64,000 nt of DNA from Cladochytrium replicatum (Eukaryota; Chytridiomycota; Chytridiomycetes; Cladochytriales; Cladochytriaceae). The stretch lies in assembly GCA_025526935.1 (NCBI GenBank), contig JAHLKD010000010.1, forward strand, positions 496,001 through 560,000, given 5' to 3'. The notes under the pieces are model-generated. The model did no database searches. It saw only the letters and a program-made list of their open reading frames with translations, and was not told the DNA's origin. Shown piece by piece: positions 10,500 through 24,282 of this stretch. Every line of letters begins with the position of its first letter. Position 1 is the first letter of the stretch. Made by a program: the position numbers and the translations under genes.

Positions 10500-13400
10500 T
10501 TACACAGACGTGCGTGACTTTTTCGACTTGGGAGCAGCAGCGGGTTCCTCGTACTTGTCCGAGCGACGCCGCTTTTTGTCGTCCTTCTCTTCAGTTTCGA
10601 GTTCTCGGAAGATCAGCATGATGAGGGTGTTGCAACGTCGTTGAATTTCCTGCAATCCTATTATCAGCTTGATACTACAGAAAACAAGCCAAGCTTACAC
10701 CAGCCGTCCGTGATTTGACAAACCAGTCGAATCTGAAGAGATTTGATCGACGGATCTCTTCCCGAATATGCTCGTACACCTCATCGGATCCATACCCATA
10801 TTTTTCCAAGCAAACAAGCTGTGCCGAATTAGTAACGAAGAGAGCAATGATCGAAATTATCACCATGAAACGATCTTCTTCTTCGGAGTAATTTTTCCCT
10901 TTGTTCTGACCATAAGCAAACTTGATCTGCTGTAATGGATATCGATATTGACTGATCTTAAAACTAAGCGCCTTCTGAACTTCCTCGGCTCGATTAATTC
11001 GAGCTTCTCCTTTTTCAATATTTCCAATGTACTTCTCCCAATCTGTCCGGAGGTTATCATCAGTCAACAAAACAATGAGCTTCGGGGAGTTTTACCTTCC
11101 AACTCCTTGAAACGTTTCCAGAAAACTGCAGCATATTGTCTCACTTCTTCAGCCGTCTTACTTTCGATCTCTTGGGCAATCGCCTCGATATTGTGTCTGA
11201 GGATGTTATGAGCCATGCAGAAGCCAGGCTCGTCGAAACACTTACCTCCCATACTTTTCGTTTGCCTTAATAAATGCTTTGAAGTCCTGATTACGCCAAC
11301 TTTCGAAGCCCTGCCCATTGTTTCGTCAGCCTTATATAACGAAGTTAATTCGCGACATTACCTTGCTCTTCAACATTTCTCTCTCTGCCTGTTCTTCTTC
11401 CGTCAATGGAACGGCTTAAAAGACGTTGCACGTAAGTGGTTGATAAAGTGCGCCAACAGAGTTTAGTACCACGATCGATCTTGCTCTGCTCCATTGTTCT
11501 CATCTGCTCTGCTTCCCAATCTTCATTTTCACCTTTCGGAATCTTGTACCCAATAGATCGCTGGAAGAAGCAAATTATTTTGACCGTGCTGCATCATTAA
11601 CAACAAGATCTTACTCGGTGAGCCAAAATTTCTTGTTCAGTAAGCTCAATGAATCTCAGCGGATAAAACTGGAAATCGAAACTAGGAGAAATGTTCAGAG
11701 CTGTTCACATTCAACTCTTTAAGGAACGTACATATTTGCAGTTTTGGGTGGTTTTGGAGCTTTAGGGCCGGCTGCTTTGGGTTGCCCAACACGCAATGCT
11801 TCTCGGTAATAGCCATCGATGTCATAATTGGCTTTGCATTCATATTACAGTAAGCGACGCATACAAAAGTATTGTGGTTCGATTTGTTACCTTTCCGTTC
11901 ACGTTTACTTGGACCAATCCATCGCAAGTTAGCTCCTTTAACCTTCCCCTCTTTCCTCTTCCAATTTTGCGTCACTGAAAGCTCGTTGGAGGTTCTCACA
12001 ATCTCACCTTCTCTTTGAAGTCTTCACCTTCCCATTGATAAACGCTTCCACTGCCATCTGCCGCCAATGTGAAGTTTTGAAGATCGTCAAGTCCCATAGT
12101 CTCATATTTCTTGTCTAGCTCCGCAGTTTTTTCCTCTCCACGGCTCAAAATGGCCTCGATGTCCTCATCTGCTATTGTGCTATGCGATGAACAACTTAAT
12201 GCATGTGCTTAAAGTTTCAAAAGATGACTCTACCTTTCGGTGGAACTGAAGATACTTTCAGCTCCATGTTGGATCATGCTCACTAGCTCATCCTTCGATG
12301 CGGCTATTAATGCGATAGTTCAATGGATGCATTAGCCGAAATATCCAGGATTACCTTTACTCTGAGCTGACGCTCGACCTTGTTGGATTACCAGCTGATC
12401 TAGCCGAAGTTTCTGCGTTGCTCGGTCAATCATTTTTTCCTCTATACTTTTCTATAATCTCTGTCAAGGATTATCAACAAAAAAATTCGAAGCAATGACC
12501 TCCGTGATGAATCGGAAAACATAAACTTGCTTGGTTTGGCCGATACGATGAGCACGGTCCTCGGCTGAATATTGTAAGCCAGGAACTGCTTTAAATCCAT
12601 CTATATTCTTACCTTGCAAGTCCTAAGAAATTCGATTAGAATCTTAAGCCTTCGAAACAAATCAATGGCATACCACTTGAGGATTCCAGTCATTGTCATA
12701 CATCACGACAATATCAGCTGTAGCCAAGTTGATTCCAAGACCTTGTATTGATGTCAGTTCAGACAACTACGGATACAAATGGATATCTTTACCGCCCGCT
12801 CTGGTTGTGAGAAGGAAGATGAATTTCTCGCTGCCAGGTTTGTTAAACTCGTCGATGCTTTGAATTCGGTCTTGATGGGCAGTCGAACCGTCGATCCGAC
12901 AATAGGCTTTCATTACAAAAATTAGCTATTATGTCACCAGCTGGACGGAATTACATACGATACTGTCTCCAGATACAATAATCCTCCACTAAACGTAAGC
13001 GTCAGTTCATTTCAGAGCAATGCGAAGGGTTAACTTACGTATGTCTAGCATCCTGCTCATTTGGCTAAAGAGAAGCACCCGGGAACCGTTTGCTCTCATT
13101 CGCTGCAATAACTTGTCCAATAGAACAATTTTGCCTGAATGATCCGGTTAAGGGAGGTTTGCGTCAGAAAATCGATGAACATGCCTGCGTTGTCAACTAT
13201 GTGCTGGTCTGTTGTGTACGGTGGCCCTGGCTCCGCTCCATCAAAGAGATATGGGTGGTTGCAGCACTTTCGCAGCTGCATCACAATGTTTTGAAGACGA
13301 GTTTTGTTCTGCTTGCTTCCCCCAACAAGCCCTACATGACTAGTCAGCTAAACTCAAATGCAAGTAAATCACCCCACCATTTACTGCTGCGATGTCCTTT

Positions 13401-15020
13401 TCAAGCATGGTTCGATACCATTCACGTTGCATTTTGGACATTCCAACGTACAAGTTGATTCTCTTCTTTGGTAATAGCGACTTCTCGACGTCCGCTTTGA
13501 TGCGTCGGAGAAGGAACGGCCTCAATACCTGGAACGTATTTGAGCCGGGAGCGTGGTTTGACCTTCAGATATTACCTTTTGCAACTGCTGGACCACAGTG
13601 TCTTGATCCTGACCAGATGACTTAAACCACGAATCAAAATCTTCTGCTGATGAAAATACGTCCGGGAGAAGAAAGTTTAGCAAAGCCCAAAGCTCGTGCA
13701 GATTGTTCTTGAAAAATGAGCAAGCCAAATCAAATCTCCAATCTCACTTCACATACTTGTAGTGGGGTTCCCGTAAGTAGCAACCGATTTCGACTGTTCA
13801 GCATTCGGACAATTTGGGCAAGGTTCGAGTTTTCATTTTTGATGCGATGCGCTTCATCCATAACCAAGTACTGCCAGTTGATCTTCTTAAAGTGCGAAGT
13901 CTCTCTCTGGCACATTTCAAAAGAGGTTATACAGACTTCGAAATCCATGGGCAAAAGAATACGCTCTGCTAGTTCGGCCTGACAGAAGATGTAAGATGGA
14001 AAAGTTTGGTATCAGTAAGCTAGATTCTTACTCTTTCATCTTTAGTCCCATGAAAAATAAAAGCTTTCAGATCCGGAACCCATTTCATAAACTCGTTCAT
14101 CCAGTTCTGCAGGGTAGATTTTGGAACAATTACAAGGTGAGGTCCCGTTATGTTTCGGAAAAACTTCAGATATCCCAAAAATGAAATGCTCTGTAGGGTT
14201 TTGCCGAGACCCTGAAAAGGTTGCGGTTAGACCTGCAAAAGACATGACGATCCAGGTACCATTTCATCTGCAAGAATACCATTCAAGCCGTTATCATAAA
14301 GCGAGATCAACCATGTTAACCCTTGCAGTTGATAATCTCTCATTGTTCCTCCTATCACGTCTACAGACATGTGGATATTAGATCGAACATGTACTACAAG
14401 TGGTATGGCTTACAGCTGGGAGACTCCGTGATGACAATTGCCGGATTCAGAGAAGAGTCCTGTGCCGTTGCTTGCTGAAGGAGTTCTTCGTCCTCTTGTT
14501 TCTCTGTTTTGCCGCGTCGGCGAGAAATACCATCGGCGGTTTTCTTAGAATGAGCTTGATCGAGCGCTAGAACATCATCGCCTTTCATCTGATCAAAATT
14601 AGTGTATCGTTTGAGGTCCACTCTCAAACCATTACTTTGCTTCGATTCAAGAAATGGGCTGTTCAATTCCAACACCAGGTGAGAGGATGATAGGTTGATA
14701 CGAAAGAATTTACCAAAAAGCTCAGTTTGACCGAGTAAGTAGGCATAACGTTTCATTCTATCATCTTCTTTGTCGCTGACGGTAGAGACCTTTCTGTCTA
14801 GTTAGTACCAGTCGTTCGGTTTGGGAAGGCGGGGCACCTGCTCTGCTAACGCTGACTTCGGCGGACGCCCTCGTCTCTTCTTATGCTTTGGTGCCTCTTC
14901 AACGGGTGGCTCTTCAGTGTAATCTTCGTCAGCCTCTGCCATCTGAACTTCTTCTTCAAGTTGATCGTCAAAGTCCCCATCGTCAGCAATCTCGATTTTG
15001 CGTTGGGCCTTCCGTGGCAT
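10500..15020 (-). CDS. ISWI-family ATP-dependent chromatin remodeller
   Basis: SNF2-family ATPase that slides nucleosomes. Spread over many small exons. In order: N-terminal acidic/basic segment with an AT-hook-like [11 protein letters not shown] (about 14860), [12 protein letters not shown] (14720), EEDEELL-type segment (14480), helicase motif [19 protein letters not shown] (14170-14220, split by an intron after DEM), DEAH box [13 protein letters not shown] (13870), LLLTGTPLQ (13770), [18 protein letters not shown] (13690), [20 protein letters not shown] (13470), [19 protein letters not shown] (13220), SQMSRMLDI (13060), then the HAND-SANT-SLIDE region: [14 protein letters not shown] (11110), [14 protein letters not shown] (10880), [13 protein letters not shown] (10720). 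It ends [18 protein letters not shown] plus a basic tail. Start taken at the ATG 15020; exon borders were not all resolved. Confidence 0.93.
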
Positions 15021-15219
15021 TTCAAGCAATATTCCCGAAAAGGAAATGTTACAGGGTTGGAAATGTTAATGGTTTTTTTAACATACTTATTGATTGATAT
15101 CAGATACAAATACAAAGCAATGGGCTGTGAAAAACCGAAAAAAACTGATGGCAATCTACATACTTCATCATGAAGCTGAGAATACTCACGCATAGAATCT
15201 TTCGCAAGCAGTGAGAATC

Positions 15220-18200
15220 TCAAAGGTTGATATTATATTGTAATACGTACGCTTCTGATGTAAAACTACTCTTGTGCCTTGAAAAAATCTCGTCAATCTT
15301 TGCCCTTCTTACTGAATAGCTATAAAACTATAGCGTTATACGAATGAGCAAGTAAGCGCAAACCAACTTACGGCTCTCTGTAATTCCCTTTCAGTATTCT
15401 GCATGCCAGATGGGCAGAAATTGCTGTAGAGCGAACCAAATTCCCAAGTGCATGGCGACTCACAACTAGTCCGTCAGTCAGTGGACCAATGAGTGTAACT
15501 TCATCCACACTCCGATTCATCGATGTTAACCTGATCAGATACAATCCGGGGGTTTTTGGAAGGGAGTGAATAAAGATAATGAACATCACAGCTGATTTTT
15601 CCTTTAGTTTGGATTGGATCATACTGATGTAGTGAAAATCTTCGATCCACACAATATGAACCAGATCTTCTCGAGTTACATGCGAAAAGAGCTCCCCGAT
15701 ATTCTGGAAAATCTTTTTTAAATTTCCTGGACTCTTGTCAGCAGTTAAGTTTGATGCTGGAGGTGAGGATCCATGTGATGTATTGCTGGTTGAATTTGAC
15801 AGCTGACTTGGAGCCTCCATTAGTTGTTGGGCCTGTTGACACGGCAGAGATTGTGAGGAATATTCTCTTTGTGTTTGCTGTGATGGGTCAGGCAGATGAT
15901 GTGTGATTCCACTCGTTAACAGAAGTGAATGTGTAGCATCGGATTCTGGTCGAATCTGCTCTTCACTAATCTGAGTTACATAAAATTTTCCTCACTATGG
16001 CCCATGGTATGTTCACTTATATCCGTGTCCGCATTGACATGTACCAACATTGAGCTGGAGTAACCTATCGATTCGATGATCAGATACAATTGTCAAATCA
16101 ACAATCCACGTCAACCTTTGAAGACCATTTGATTCCATTCTCTTTTCAAGGCTGGCTTGGGACGATGTTAATTTATCGATAGTATCAAACACTCTTAAGG
16201 ACTCAATCAACCCATCCAGAATCTGATCAACACTGGGAATGCATTTGTCATTGAAACTTCTTGTCAACATTGCCTGGACGTTCGGGAGATAGGGAATTTC
16301 AAATGGTTTGTAAGATTTCCTTACTGTAGCTTACTCATCACTTTCACTCCGCTTTTCTGTTGAGCTGTTTCTGGAGTCAATATCCTCCATCCTGTAAGTG
16401 AGATTCAAATTCATTCCGCTCGTCTTGTTGGTGAATAGATCATCCAGTGGAGGTATTGAGGATTTGTCAGTGCTCACAAGCGCGACATTGTTTTGGTCAG
16501 GATAAGTGGGTATTTCATCAGATGGTTCCAGATCCTTCGGGGTCCCGATACTGAATTGCTGTTGTCCATGAGAATTTTCCATGCCCATCCTGGAAGATCA
16601 CAGCAAGTGCTGGAGAGGTTGAGTTCAATGACGTATGTGTCCAAAGAGGTTGCTCCAAAAGACCAATGATAATGCGCTTGTCATAAACGAAGTACTGCAA
16701 GTCTCAGAATTATCTCCAGAGTTTTTGTCACCATTGGCTTTGATGCTGCGCTGTGCAGCGAGAATCATTTGTGTTTCAGTGTCTTCCCTCCACATAGTTC
16801 CTTGTCGGCTGACGCCAGTGAGCTCTCCAGAGGGTGGAAAGTTCCCGAAGTAGTTGATAAGTTGCATCATACATTGATCTGCTGCACTCTTGACGGCCAT
16901 CTCTGCTGATACAATGGCAAACGTGGGAATACCCACTCCTCCATCTTGTGTTCCCTTACTAACGCCTGCTCCAGAGTTTGGCCCACCTGCACCGCCAAAC
17001 TGTGCTGCAATCTTTCCAGCATGTTTTCCAAACAATTTTGAAGCCTGATTCTGGCAGTTAACCTTTTCTTGTCGTTTCCACCTCCGATTGTTCCTGACGG
17101 CCTCTCTGAAGGTACTCCTGTTGTAGTTGAGTTTGAAGCACCATTACAGGTGCCACTGCTGGTATCCTTGATCAACCTTGTATTATGCGGCAATGTTACC
17201 ACCGTAGAACTTGAAACAGCGGCAGCTCCTGGCCCCACTGTCGCGAAATCCTTATCCTTATCAGCAAGACCAATACCTCGACAAGCATGCATATTGCTGC
17301 GTTCAAACAATCGCGATCATCCTGAATCTACTGTCCAGAAATAATGCATTTCAATAAAATGTCATAGGCTTTGATTATTAGCTGGGAGCTCGCCTAGCAA
17401 ACAACATGGATGAGCCAATTGCAAAGCTCATTTGTATTCCACTTACAACTATGTTATCCTCCATAAAAAGAGTGTCAATGTAGCGACATATCGCAAGTAA
17501 CAACTCCCTTGGGCAATTCTTGCTATTTTAATCAGCTCCATCCAATGTAAATCTACCCATCCTAACTTACTGGACTTTCACGGTATATGCGTTGCCAAAT
17601 CGTGGCCATCACTGAGAAGAACTGAAATGCGCTGGACATCACTTCTTGTGACCATTGGAACGAGAGGATCTGTCACTAGTTAGCTTTTTGTGCAATATTT
17701 CTAGCTGAGCATGGACCTTATCCTGAATTGTTTTGATGACAAGAGCAGGCATTCCAGGGCTGAATTTGAGATCTTCCACAACAAAGCATGCAAGCAAGTT
17801 CAGGATATACCGAGCATTGCTCTGCTCAGTTTCGGTAACCATCGAGCTCACGAGTATTTCAAACAAGTGAACTTTCAACTTCACCACAAATGTTAGCTAA
17901 TGGAATTTTATACTTGTCCAGGTCTCATACCACAAGAAATGGCGCATTGCTTTCACCGTCTTCTTGCTCTTGGGCTCGAGCATAGTTCCGTATCTGAGAT
18001 AGGTGGTTCACACTTTTCGACTCTTTGCTCAACAACTGACATACCATCTTGGAAACAAAGTTGTCGTCAGGAAGAAGACTTTTTGACACGAATTCTTTTT
18101 CCTTGTCCTTCCAATCCTCAATTAATATGCAATCAAACCGATTAGAGCTGGCCATGATGGCTCCAATTATGTGCAAGGCAGCTCATCTGAGCTCTTTCAA

Positions 18201-20004
18201 ACTTGTTTTGTTACTCAATCCTCGTAAATGGGGTAAAACACGCCGCAACCGAGTACATAATCCGGCGCCAAGGTTCGTAATCCTTCAAGCTCTGAACAAA
18301 ACAATTCGGTGCTGTTCAGGATAATCGCAGTCAGGGAATGGCTGTCCCCCTTGAGACCCTGTACTGCAGAATGAACAATTTGCTCAGAAAGGTCACCACA
18401 AGGCCGACTAACTTCAGAAACGGAGGTGTAGAATCGTTCCACGTATGTGCGAAGGAATTTTACTCGTCTTTGATGGCGACAAAAGATTCGGCAGAGAATT
18501 CCATAAGCCTGTGATTTCCCTTCATCGTACCTACCGATATACACGTCAATATTTAAAAAATCCCATGTACTCATAATTACTCCGGGGACTTCATTGTGGT
18601 TGCCTCAAAAAGCCATGCGCCAAACATGTGACAGTTGCACTGGGCTGATTCTGAAGCGATATCAGCAAATCGATACTGCTATCAATCAAAATTTTTGGCC
18701 TACCGGTTCTTGTTGAACACCCGATTTGATGTAGTGTCTCAACTATTTTGGAGATTCCCTACATTCTTAAAGCGTCAGCAAAAGAAATCAGTCGTAATGT
18801 TGCCTTCACAAACCACAATTGCAACTTCGAAGTTTCGAGTGGAAAGATTATTTGGATTGCCGATCATGTCTGGATAATTTATTAGATTGGATCAAAGCTT
18901 AAAGGTTAGAACATACAGATCATTCGATGCCAGCTGTGGAAAACAAAGTTCAGTGGCAGATGCAAATGAACGTTGTACAAAGGTCCACTGTTGTGAGCGG
19001 TCTATGTTATTGTAGCCAAGCACGTTAATGGAAGCTCTTACAGTGAAATAGCGACACTATCAGACCCTTCCCTGTCCCGTACAGCAATCGGACTACGTTT
19101 CTGGTGAGCCCTAAGGTAGTTGCATTCCACTGATAGATGACCGGAACCCGGTGTGTCCAGTTAACAAACAGGCGCTAAAAATTTATAAGCATTCAAATAT
19201 AATGCTGAAGGGGTCCTCCAGCGCCCCTTCTTGCCTGTGTTGGATTCCACGTGAAGATGGTGCGCACGGGACACTCAATATGCATTCCGCTATTCCAATG
19301 AGCACCTTTAAAAGAACGATCCAAGTGGCCTCTGTAAACTCATAACCAAGCTTCCGAGTTGCTGCCGTCATTATCCTGAGGACTTGATCGCACAGAGAAA
19401 CATGCACTGCTATAAGATCCTGTGGCTCCTCCGTTGGTGATCCAATGATAGTAGACCTTTCTCGAACGTAATTTGCAGAGCTATGTACATAGCTAGCCGC
19501 TTGCCTGTGCTTAAACAGCATTGAGAAGTGTTTGAAAATTGTCTGCAAAGATTTGTTATAAACCCGATGGACTGTGAAAGTTCGAGACTCAAATCACACC
19601 TGAACAAATTGCTGTTCAACCTCAGTCCCTCTTAACTCACGGATTGCCACGGGACGTGGGATAACGTCCACCAACCACGCTTGATACAACGTGTTGCAAT
19701 CTTTGATTGTCTGTGTGTCCTCGATAGGAAGAGCAAATCCCTGCCCAACCACTTCCATTGCCCAAGTTACGTGTGCGGGAGAAGTGAGGAGTACGGTTGG
19801 ATCGGGCACCAGTGTTGTATTTGGGAGAAGGCATTGCGTTACTTCTTGGATCAGCCGTCGTTTTACCGCTAATGGGAACCGTAGAAGAATATTTGTTTCT
19901 AAATAAATCGCATAAGAACTAATTATTCATGAGGACTGGATCAAATCTTCGCACCAGGACCCGGCTCGAGCAATCCCGAGAAGGAAATTTCGCTCCAGAA
20001 GCAT
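15220..20004 (-). CDS. Ral GTPase-activating protein subunit beta homologue
   Basis: Large scaffold-like subunit; in animals RalGAP-beta pairs with the catalytic alpha subunit to switch off RalA/B. Many exons. Recognisable blocks in order: VTWAMEVVGQGFALPIED (19750), ATWIVLLKVLIGIAECILS (19290), QAYGILCRIFCRHQRRVKF (18500) followed by LTAIILNSTELFCSELEGL (18310), RYILNLLACFVVEDLKFSPG (17780), and a C-terminal RapGAP-like domain at 15720-15370 with FQNIGELFSHVTREDLVHIVW, GLYLIRL, DGLVVSRHALGNLVRST. The last exon encodes SVRRAKIDEIFSRHKSSF and stops at 15220. I see no catalytic asparagine thumb, as in the animal beta subunit. The first exon is uncertain: an ATG at 20004 opens a short plausible exon whose phase to the next exon I could not settle. 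Confidence 0.82.
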
Positions 20005-20208
20005 CGTATCGCGGCGGTCACATGATCTTACTAAAGTTCTGTTTATATAACAAAAAAAGAGCTCTAGAATACTGGAAAGGTTTAACAGCTATCCAAAAGC
20101 TTCGATAAGTCACGCTCCACGTTACGCAAGGCACAACGGAAGTTTGTGATTGTGCTCAAGTGGCTTGTTGTGGTGAGGGAAAAAGCAACACAAACCCAAT
20201 CAATCGAC

Positions 20209-23200
20209 ATGAAGATCGAAAACACTGAAGCGCTGAAGGAATATCTTTGTCGGAAAGTCGATCCAATGTAAGTCGATCTTATCTTATGTCCTTGAATGAG
20301 CCTGATTGAGACGCCGAACAGCTGTGATGCCGATCCCGCCGTGCTCGCCGATTACATTATTGCATTGCTCATTCATGACAAGCCAACAGTCGATTTGAAG
20401 GAAATGTGCATTTCACATCTCGAGGACTTCTTGAGAGAAGGCAAGTGTTATATCAGATTGCGGGAAAATCTGCTCATGATGTATCTCAAACCACAGAAAC
20501 CACTTCATTCGTCGACCAACTATTCCGGGCTTTGGAGTTAAAAGAGTACCTTTCACCGTCGGCAGCTGAAGGCACATCTGGTGCTGGAAATGAATTTGCC
20601 CCCCAATCATCAGGTCTGCTCGAAGTTCAGAACCGGAGAAGGGATCGAGACAGTGACGATGAAGAAGATGACGGCGACAGGAATTTCAAACATCGTCGAG
20701 GAAAGGCCTCGGAAGATTCCCCAGGAGACCAAAGGAGAGTAAACGATACACCTCAATTTGATAATCCTCGCAAACGCAGAGGTGATGACAAAGAATACGA
20801 CCCTGATGCTCCTGGTGAACAGACTGGCTTCCTTCCAGGAGGGAAATACTCCCAACCGGATGGATTTCAAGAGGAGGAATCTGCAAAGAGCCATCATGTT
20901 GGAAGTGTTGTAGACGGATCGATTGGAACATTCCCGATGAACGCACCAACCGGCGGTCAGACCGGAGTTGCAGCTTACCAAGGCACAAGTCGGATGGTGG
21001 GAGGGCAAGGCATGGGACGGGGATATGACCCTAACGTGCCTGTGGATGGCAATCAATTCAATCGAAACGAACGGAATAATGGGCCAACCCAAATGAACGA
21101 GATGTCAGGCGGTGTGCCTCAGCTAGATCAAAGATACAACCGCGGAGGATTCAACAACAACTATGGAAGAGGTCGAGGAACCTGGCGCGGTGACAGACAA
21201 GGTGCAGGAAGAGGGTTTGGCATGCAGCAAGGGCGAGGTGGAGGCCAAATGGACAACCGAGTTGGTCCACCTGGGGGAATGGGTAGGCGTCCGAGGTGTC
21301 GTGACTATGACGGTACGTAGTATTCTCACAGTTTGATTTTAAGCCAACGTCAATCTATCTACAGAAAAGGGGTACTGCCTTCGAGGTGACATGTGCATGT
21401 ACGATCACGGACTGGATCGCATAGTGGTGGATGACGTACCCGGCATGGCTGGTGTAGGACAATTCGACTTATCCACCGGACGTGGAATGATGCCTCAGAC
21501 TCGCCCATTTCCTATTGGGGCTATGACCACGGCACCAAACACATTCGGTAAGATACGGGCGTTAGTTTTGGAGATTAAGAAAAAGAAAAGAAAATGCCAA
21601 AAGAGGAACCGAAAAGGGGGTGTTGGAATCTCCAGGGCAAAAAGAAATGGGTTTAACGTCTCGAAACTAACAAAAAATCTCAAAACAAAAAACAACATTC
21701 ATACTGCAAACGGGACGAAAAACAAAACAAAAAAACAAAACAAAAAATGGTGATCTTTTCTTTATATGTTTCGATTGCACGATTCGGCACTACTCAGGTC
21801 AGCCAGCTACACCTCCGCAAGAAGCGTACGATCCTGAAAGAGCGACCTTTGGCCCTCAGCGCATGATGAATCCGATGAATGGTGGACCATCCAACCCGGC
21901 AGGTGGAATGGTTATAGGAGGAGGATTTCAAAACATGCGAGATCCGATGCAGATCTCCATCGAAAATCAAGGCGGTTTCCAATTGGGTGGTTTCGGCGAC
22001 GGAATGCAAGGCGGTTTCCGCGGAGGACGTGGTGGGTTTCGTGGAAGAGGGCGGGGCGGTACGGGAGGATTTCGACCGCAAAACCCGCAATATCGGAACA
22101 ATACGACATTGGTGGTCGAAAACATACCGCCAGAATTTTGCAGAATCGACAGAGTTAATGACTTCTTCAAAAAGTTTGGTGTGATTGTCAATATCTCGGT
22201 CCAGCCTCACGAATCGCGAGCTATCGTTCAGTTTACCACCAACAATGAAGCGAGAGCGGCGCTCAGTTCTCCTGACCCCATCTTCGAGAATCGGTTCGTC
22301 AAAGTTTACTGGCAAAAAGCCGACAATAACCAAGATGCAACAACAAATCCGGATGTCGGTGCAATCGGAATTGTTCCACTACGACCTGCCGGTCAGGGAG
22401 GCGTGACGGAGCCTGAGCAACCTCACTCAGCCTTGGTGGGAAATGTTGCTCCAACCGGGGCTCAATCGGACAAACGGGCAGAGCAGGAACGGTTACGGAA
22501 GCGGCTTGAGCTTCAGAAGCAGCGTCAGTCTCTCATCGAAAAGTACTTGCAACAACAACGGGAGCTCACCGACAAACTGAAGAGCAAACAGAATATGACT
22601 CCCGAACAAGTGAAGAGCTTAACGTCGTTATTGACTGCTGTTCAGAAAAAGCTTCAGCAGCTGTTCGACGAACAGAAGGCGGATGCCGCTAAAGCTGTTC
22701 CTGTCCCAGTGCCTGTGATGGCTGGTGCAATCATTCCTTCGCAGAAAGTGTTTGAAGAGAAGGAACGAGAGAGGCTTGACAGAGAGCTAGACTTTTTGCA
22801 CAAGATCAATGATACTTCCGCCGCACCTGATGCAACGAATGAGGAAATTGAACGTGCTTTGAAGGCACAACTTGATGCCTTGAAGTCGGAGGTATGTCCG
22901 GCAATCAGTTCTATTTTTTCGTAATAACATGTGGAAACAGGCCCTTTCCTTGGGAATCGACCCCGCGGCGGTATTGTCCGCTTCCACACCGACTGCTGGG
23001 AGAGGAAGGGGTCGAGGATCCTGGCTTGGCGGTCGCGGAGGTTATTCGTACGGTTCACAGCCAAGGTCATTCAGACTGGACAATCGAACTACCAAGATAC
23101 TGGTAAAGGATGCGAATATAATAAATCTGGAAAGACTGAAGAGCAATTTCGAGGTACTTATCAAATTTGGTGATAATAACAAGTCTGACTTAATTTCCCA

Positions 23201-23577
23201 ACTGCAGAAGGTAGGGGAAGTTGATGCGGTTTCGGAAACGGAGACGAACACCTATATTGTAACCATGAAGACTCGAAAGGATGCAGAGAAGGTTCGTGTA
23301 CTTTTAAACCAATCTTATTCACTACATCTGAAATTCATTACTTCAGGCCATCGTAGGGGGTATCAGCGGGTTATCCGCAACTGCACAGCTGTCTTGGTAC
23401 ACAGATAAGAATGTTGGAAGCAAGCCAGCGGCTTTATCATCTGTGCAAACCGGCACTTCTGTTTCCGAACCTTCTGCCGAGCCCACCTCTGGTTCGGTGC
23501 AAACAACATTCGATGAGTGGAGATACGAGGAAGACGATGATGAAGAGCGGGAGAAGAGCTGGAAACACAGGCCGTAA
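20209..23577 (+). CDS. RBM26/RBM27-type RNA-binding protein (PWI-like, CCCH finger, two RRMs)
   Basis: Nuclear RNA-binding protein; animal RBM26/27 act in poly(A) RNA exosome targeting (PAXT-linked). Seven exons in phase: 20209..20267, 20322..20440, 20497..21312, 21365..21547, 21798..22891, 22941..23291, 23347..23577; 950 residues. Residues 1-75 are a PWI-like domain (ICDADPAVLADYIIALL). A long Arg/Gly/Asp-rich region follows. The CCCH finger near residues 325-350 is C-x8-C-x5-C-x3-H (DEKGYCLRGDMCMYDHG). RRM1 is at ~492-570 (TTLVVENIPPEF, AIVQFTTNNEARAAL), a coiled coil at ~616-690 (RLRKRLELQKQRQ) and RRM2 at ~808-880. The C-terminus is acidic, ending KSWKHRP, as in RBM26. Intron 2 uses a GC donor. 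Intron 4 is 250 bp and A-rich, far longer than its neighbours. Confidence 0.93.
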
Positions 23578-23642
23578 ATGCTTTCAAGCGCGTTATTCTG
23601 TACATGTCATTTGAAATGCTTAATACAACGATCGATACAGCA

Positions 23643-24282
23643 TTATAAATATTTCCTTCCAATAACTCGAACTTTTGAGTCGAATGCTGGTGAAGTTATC
23701 GGTGAGTTGAGTTCGGTGAAAGGGTTCAAGAGGGCCTGAAAAAGAATAGTTGCGATATGCTAACACAGAAAATACCACAAGCGGACCCACCTTGATGTAA
23801 AGCTCATGACAGTCCTGGAAAAATCCTCGAATTCCGTCCTGGTTTCGTGCATCATGGAGCAACATAAATCTCACACCTACAATGTCCGCTTAGTGAGCCA
23901 GAATGACCAAATTCTAGCGTCCTAATTTCGTCCAACCACTTGCAGTTACATATGCTGATACGTGCCAGTCATTGAACTTGTCAACCTCCTTCAAGTACCT
24001 TGGCCAACAATGTCAGTGATGAAATCATTTCCGAGTAAGCATAGATTACATGTTGTTTGTACCCCATTGGATCTCATCGACAAGATCTAGCGCTGCATGC
24101 ACAATGAATTGATTCAAATGCCTGTGCTCATCTCTCTGGAGAACGTTCGTGTGTGTTCCATTCTTGCAGATTGTTGAGCTTACCTTTCCGGCATCTCCCC
24201 TAGCCATTGGCCCAAATTCAGCCTCGTAGAGTGGATCGTCCCGAGTGCCAACTATAACGAAGTACGAGTTTGTGGCGGTCAT
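23643..24282 (-). CDS. TRS20: TRAPP complex subunit Trs20/sedlin (TRAPPC2)
   Basis: Longin-fold subunit of the TRAPP vesicle-tethering complexes in ER-Golgi transport. Exon 1 24282..24184 ([19 protein letters not shown]), exon 2 24135..24050 ([20 protein letters not shown]), then [19 protein letters not shown] (about 23999..23942), [19 protein letters not shown] (~23877..23792) and a last exon ~23736..23643 ([19 protein letters not shown], ending VRVIGRKYL). About 140 residues, the normal size, and every block aligns with human sedlin, including the conserved Asp and His of the DEHRHLNQF segment. The start lies 45 bp from the NME7 start on the opposite strand, and the end is 65 bp from the end of the RBM26-like gene. 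Confidence 0.94.

Noticed and set aside
10500-20004. Adjacent minus-strand genes (ISWI and RalGAP-beta) as a functional cluster
   Set aside because: The two proteins act in unrelated processes and are separated by an ordinary gap; nothing beyond co-orientation supports a unit.
21700-21745. A/C-rich run resembling a poly(A) retrocopy tail
   Set aside because: It lies inside an intron of a well-supported gene, and no retrocopied gene body precedes it.
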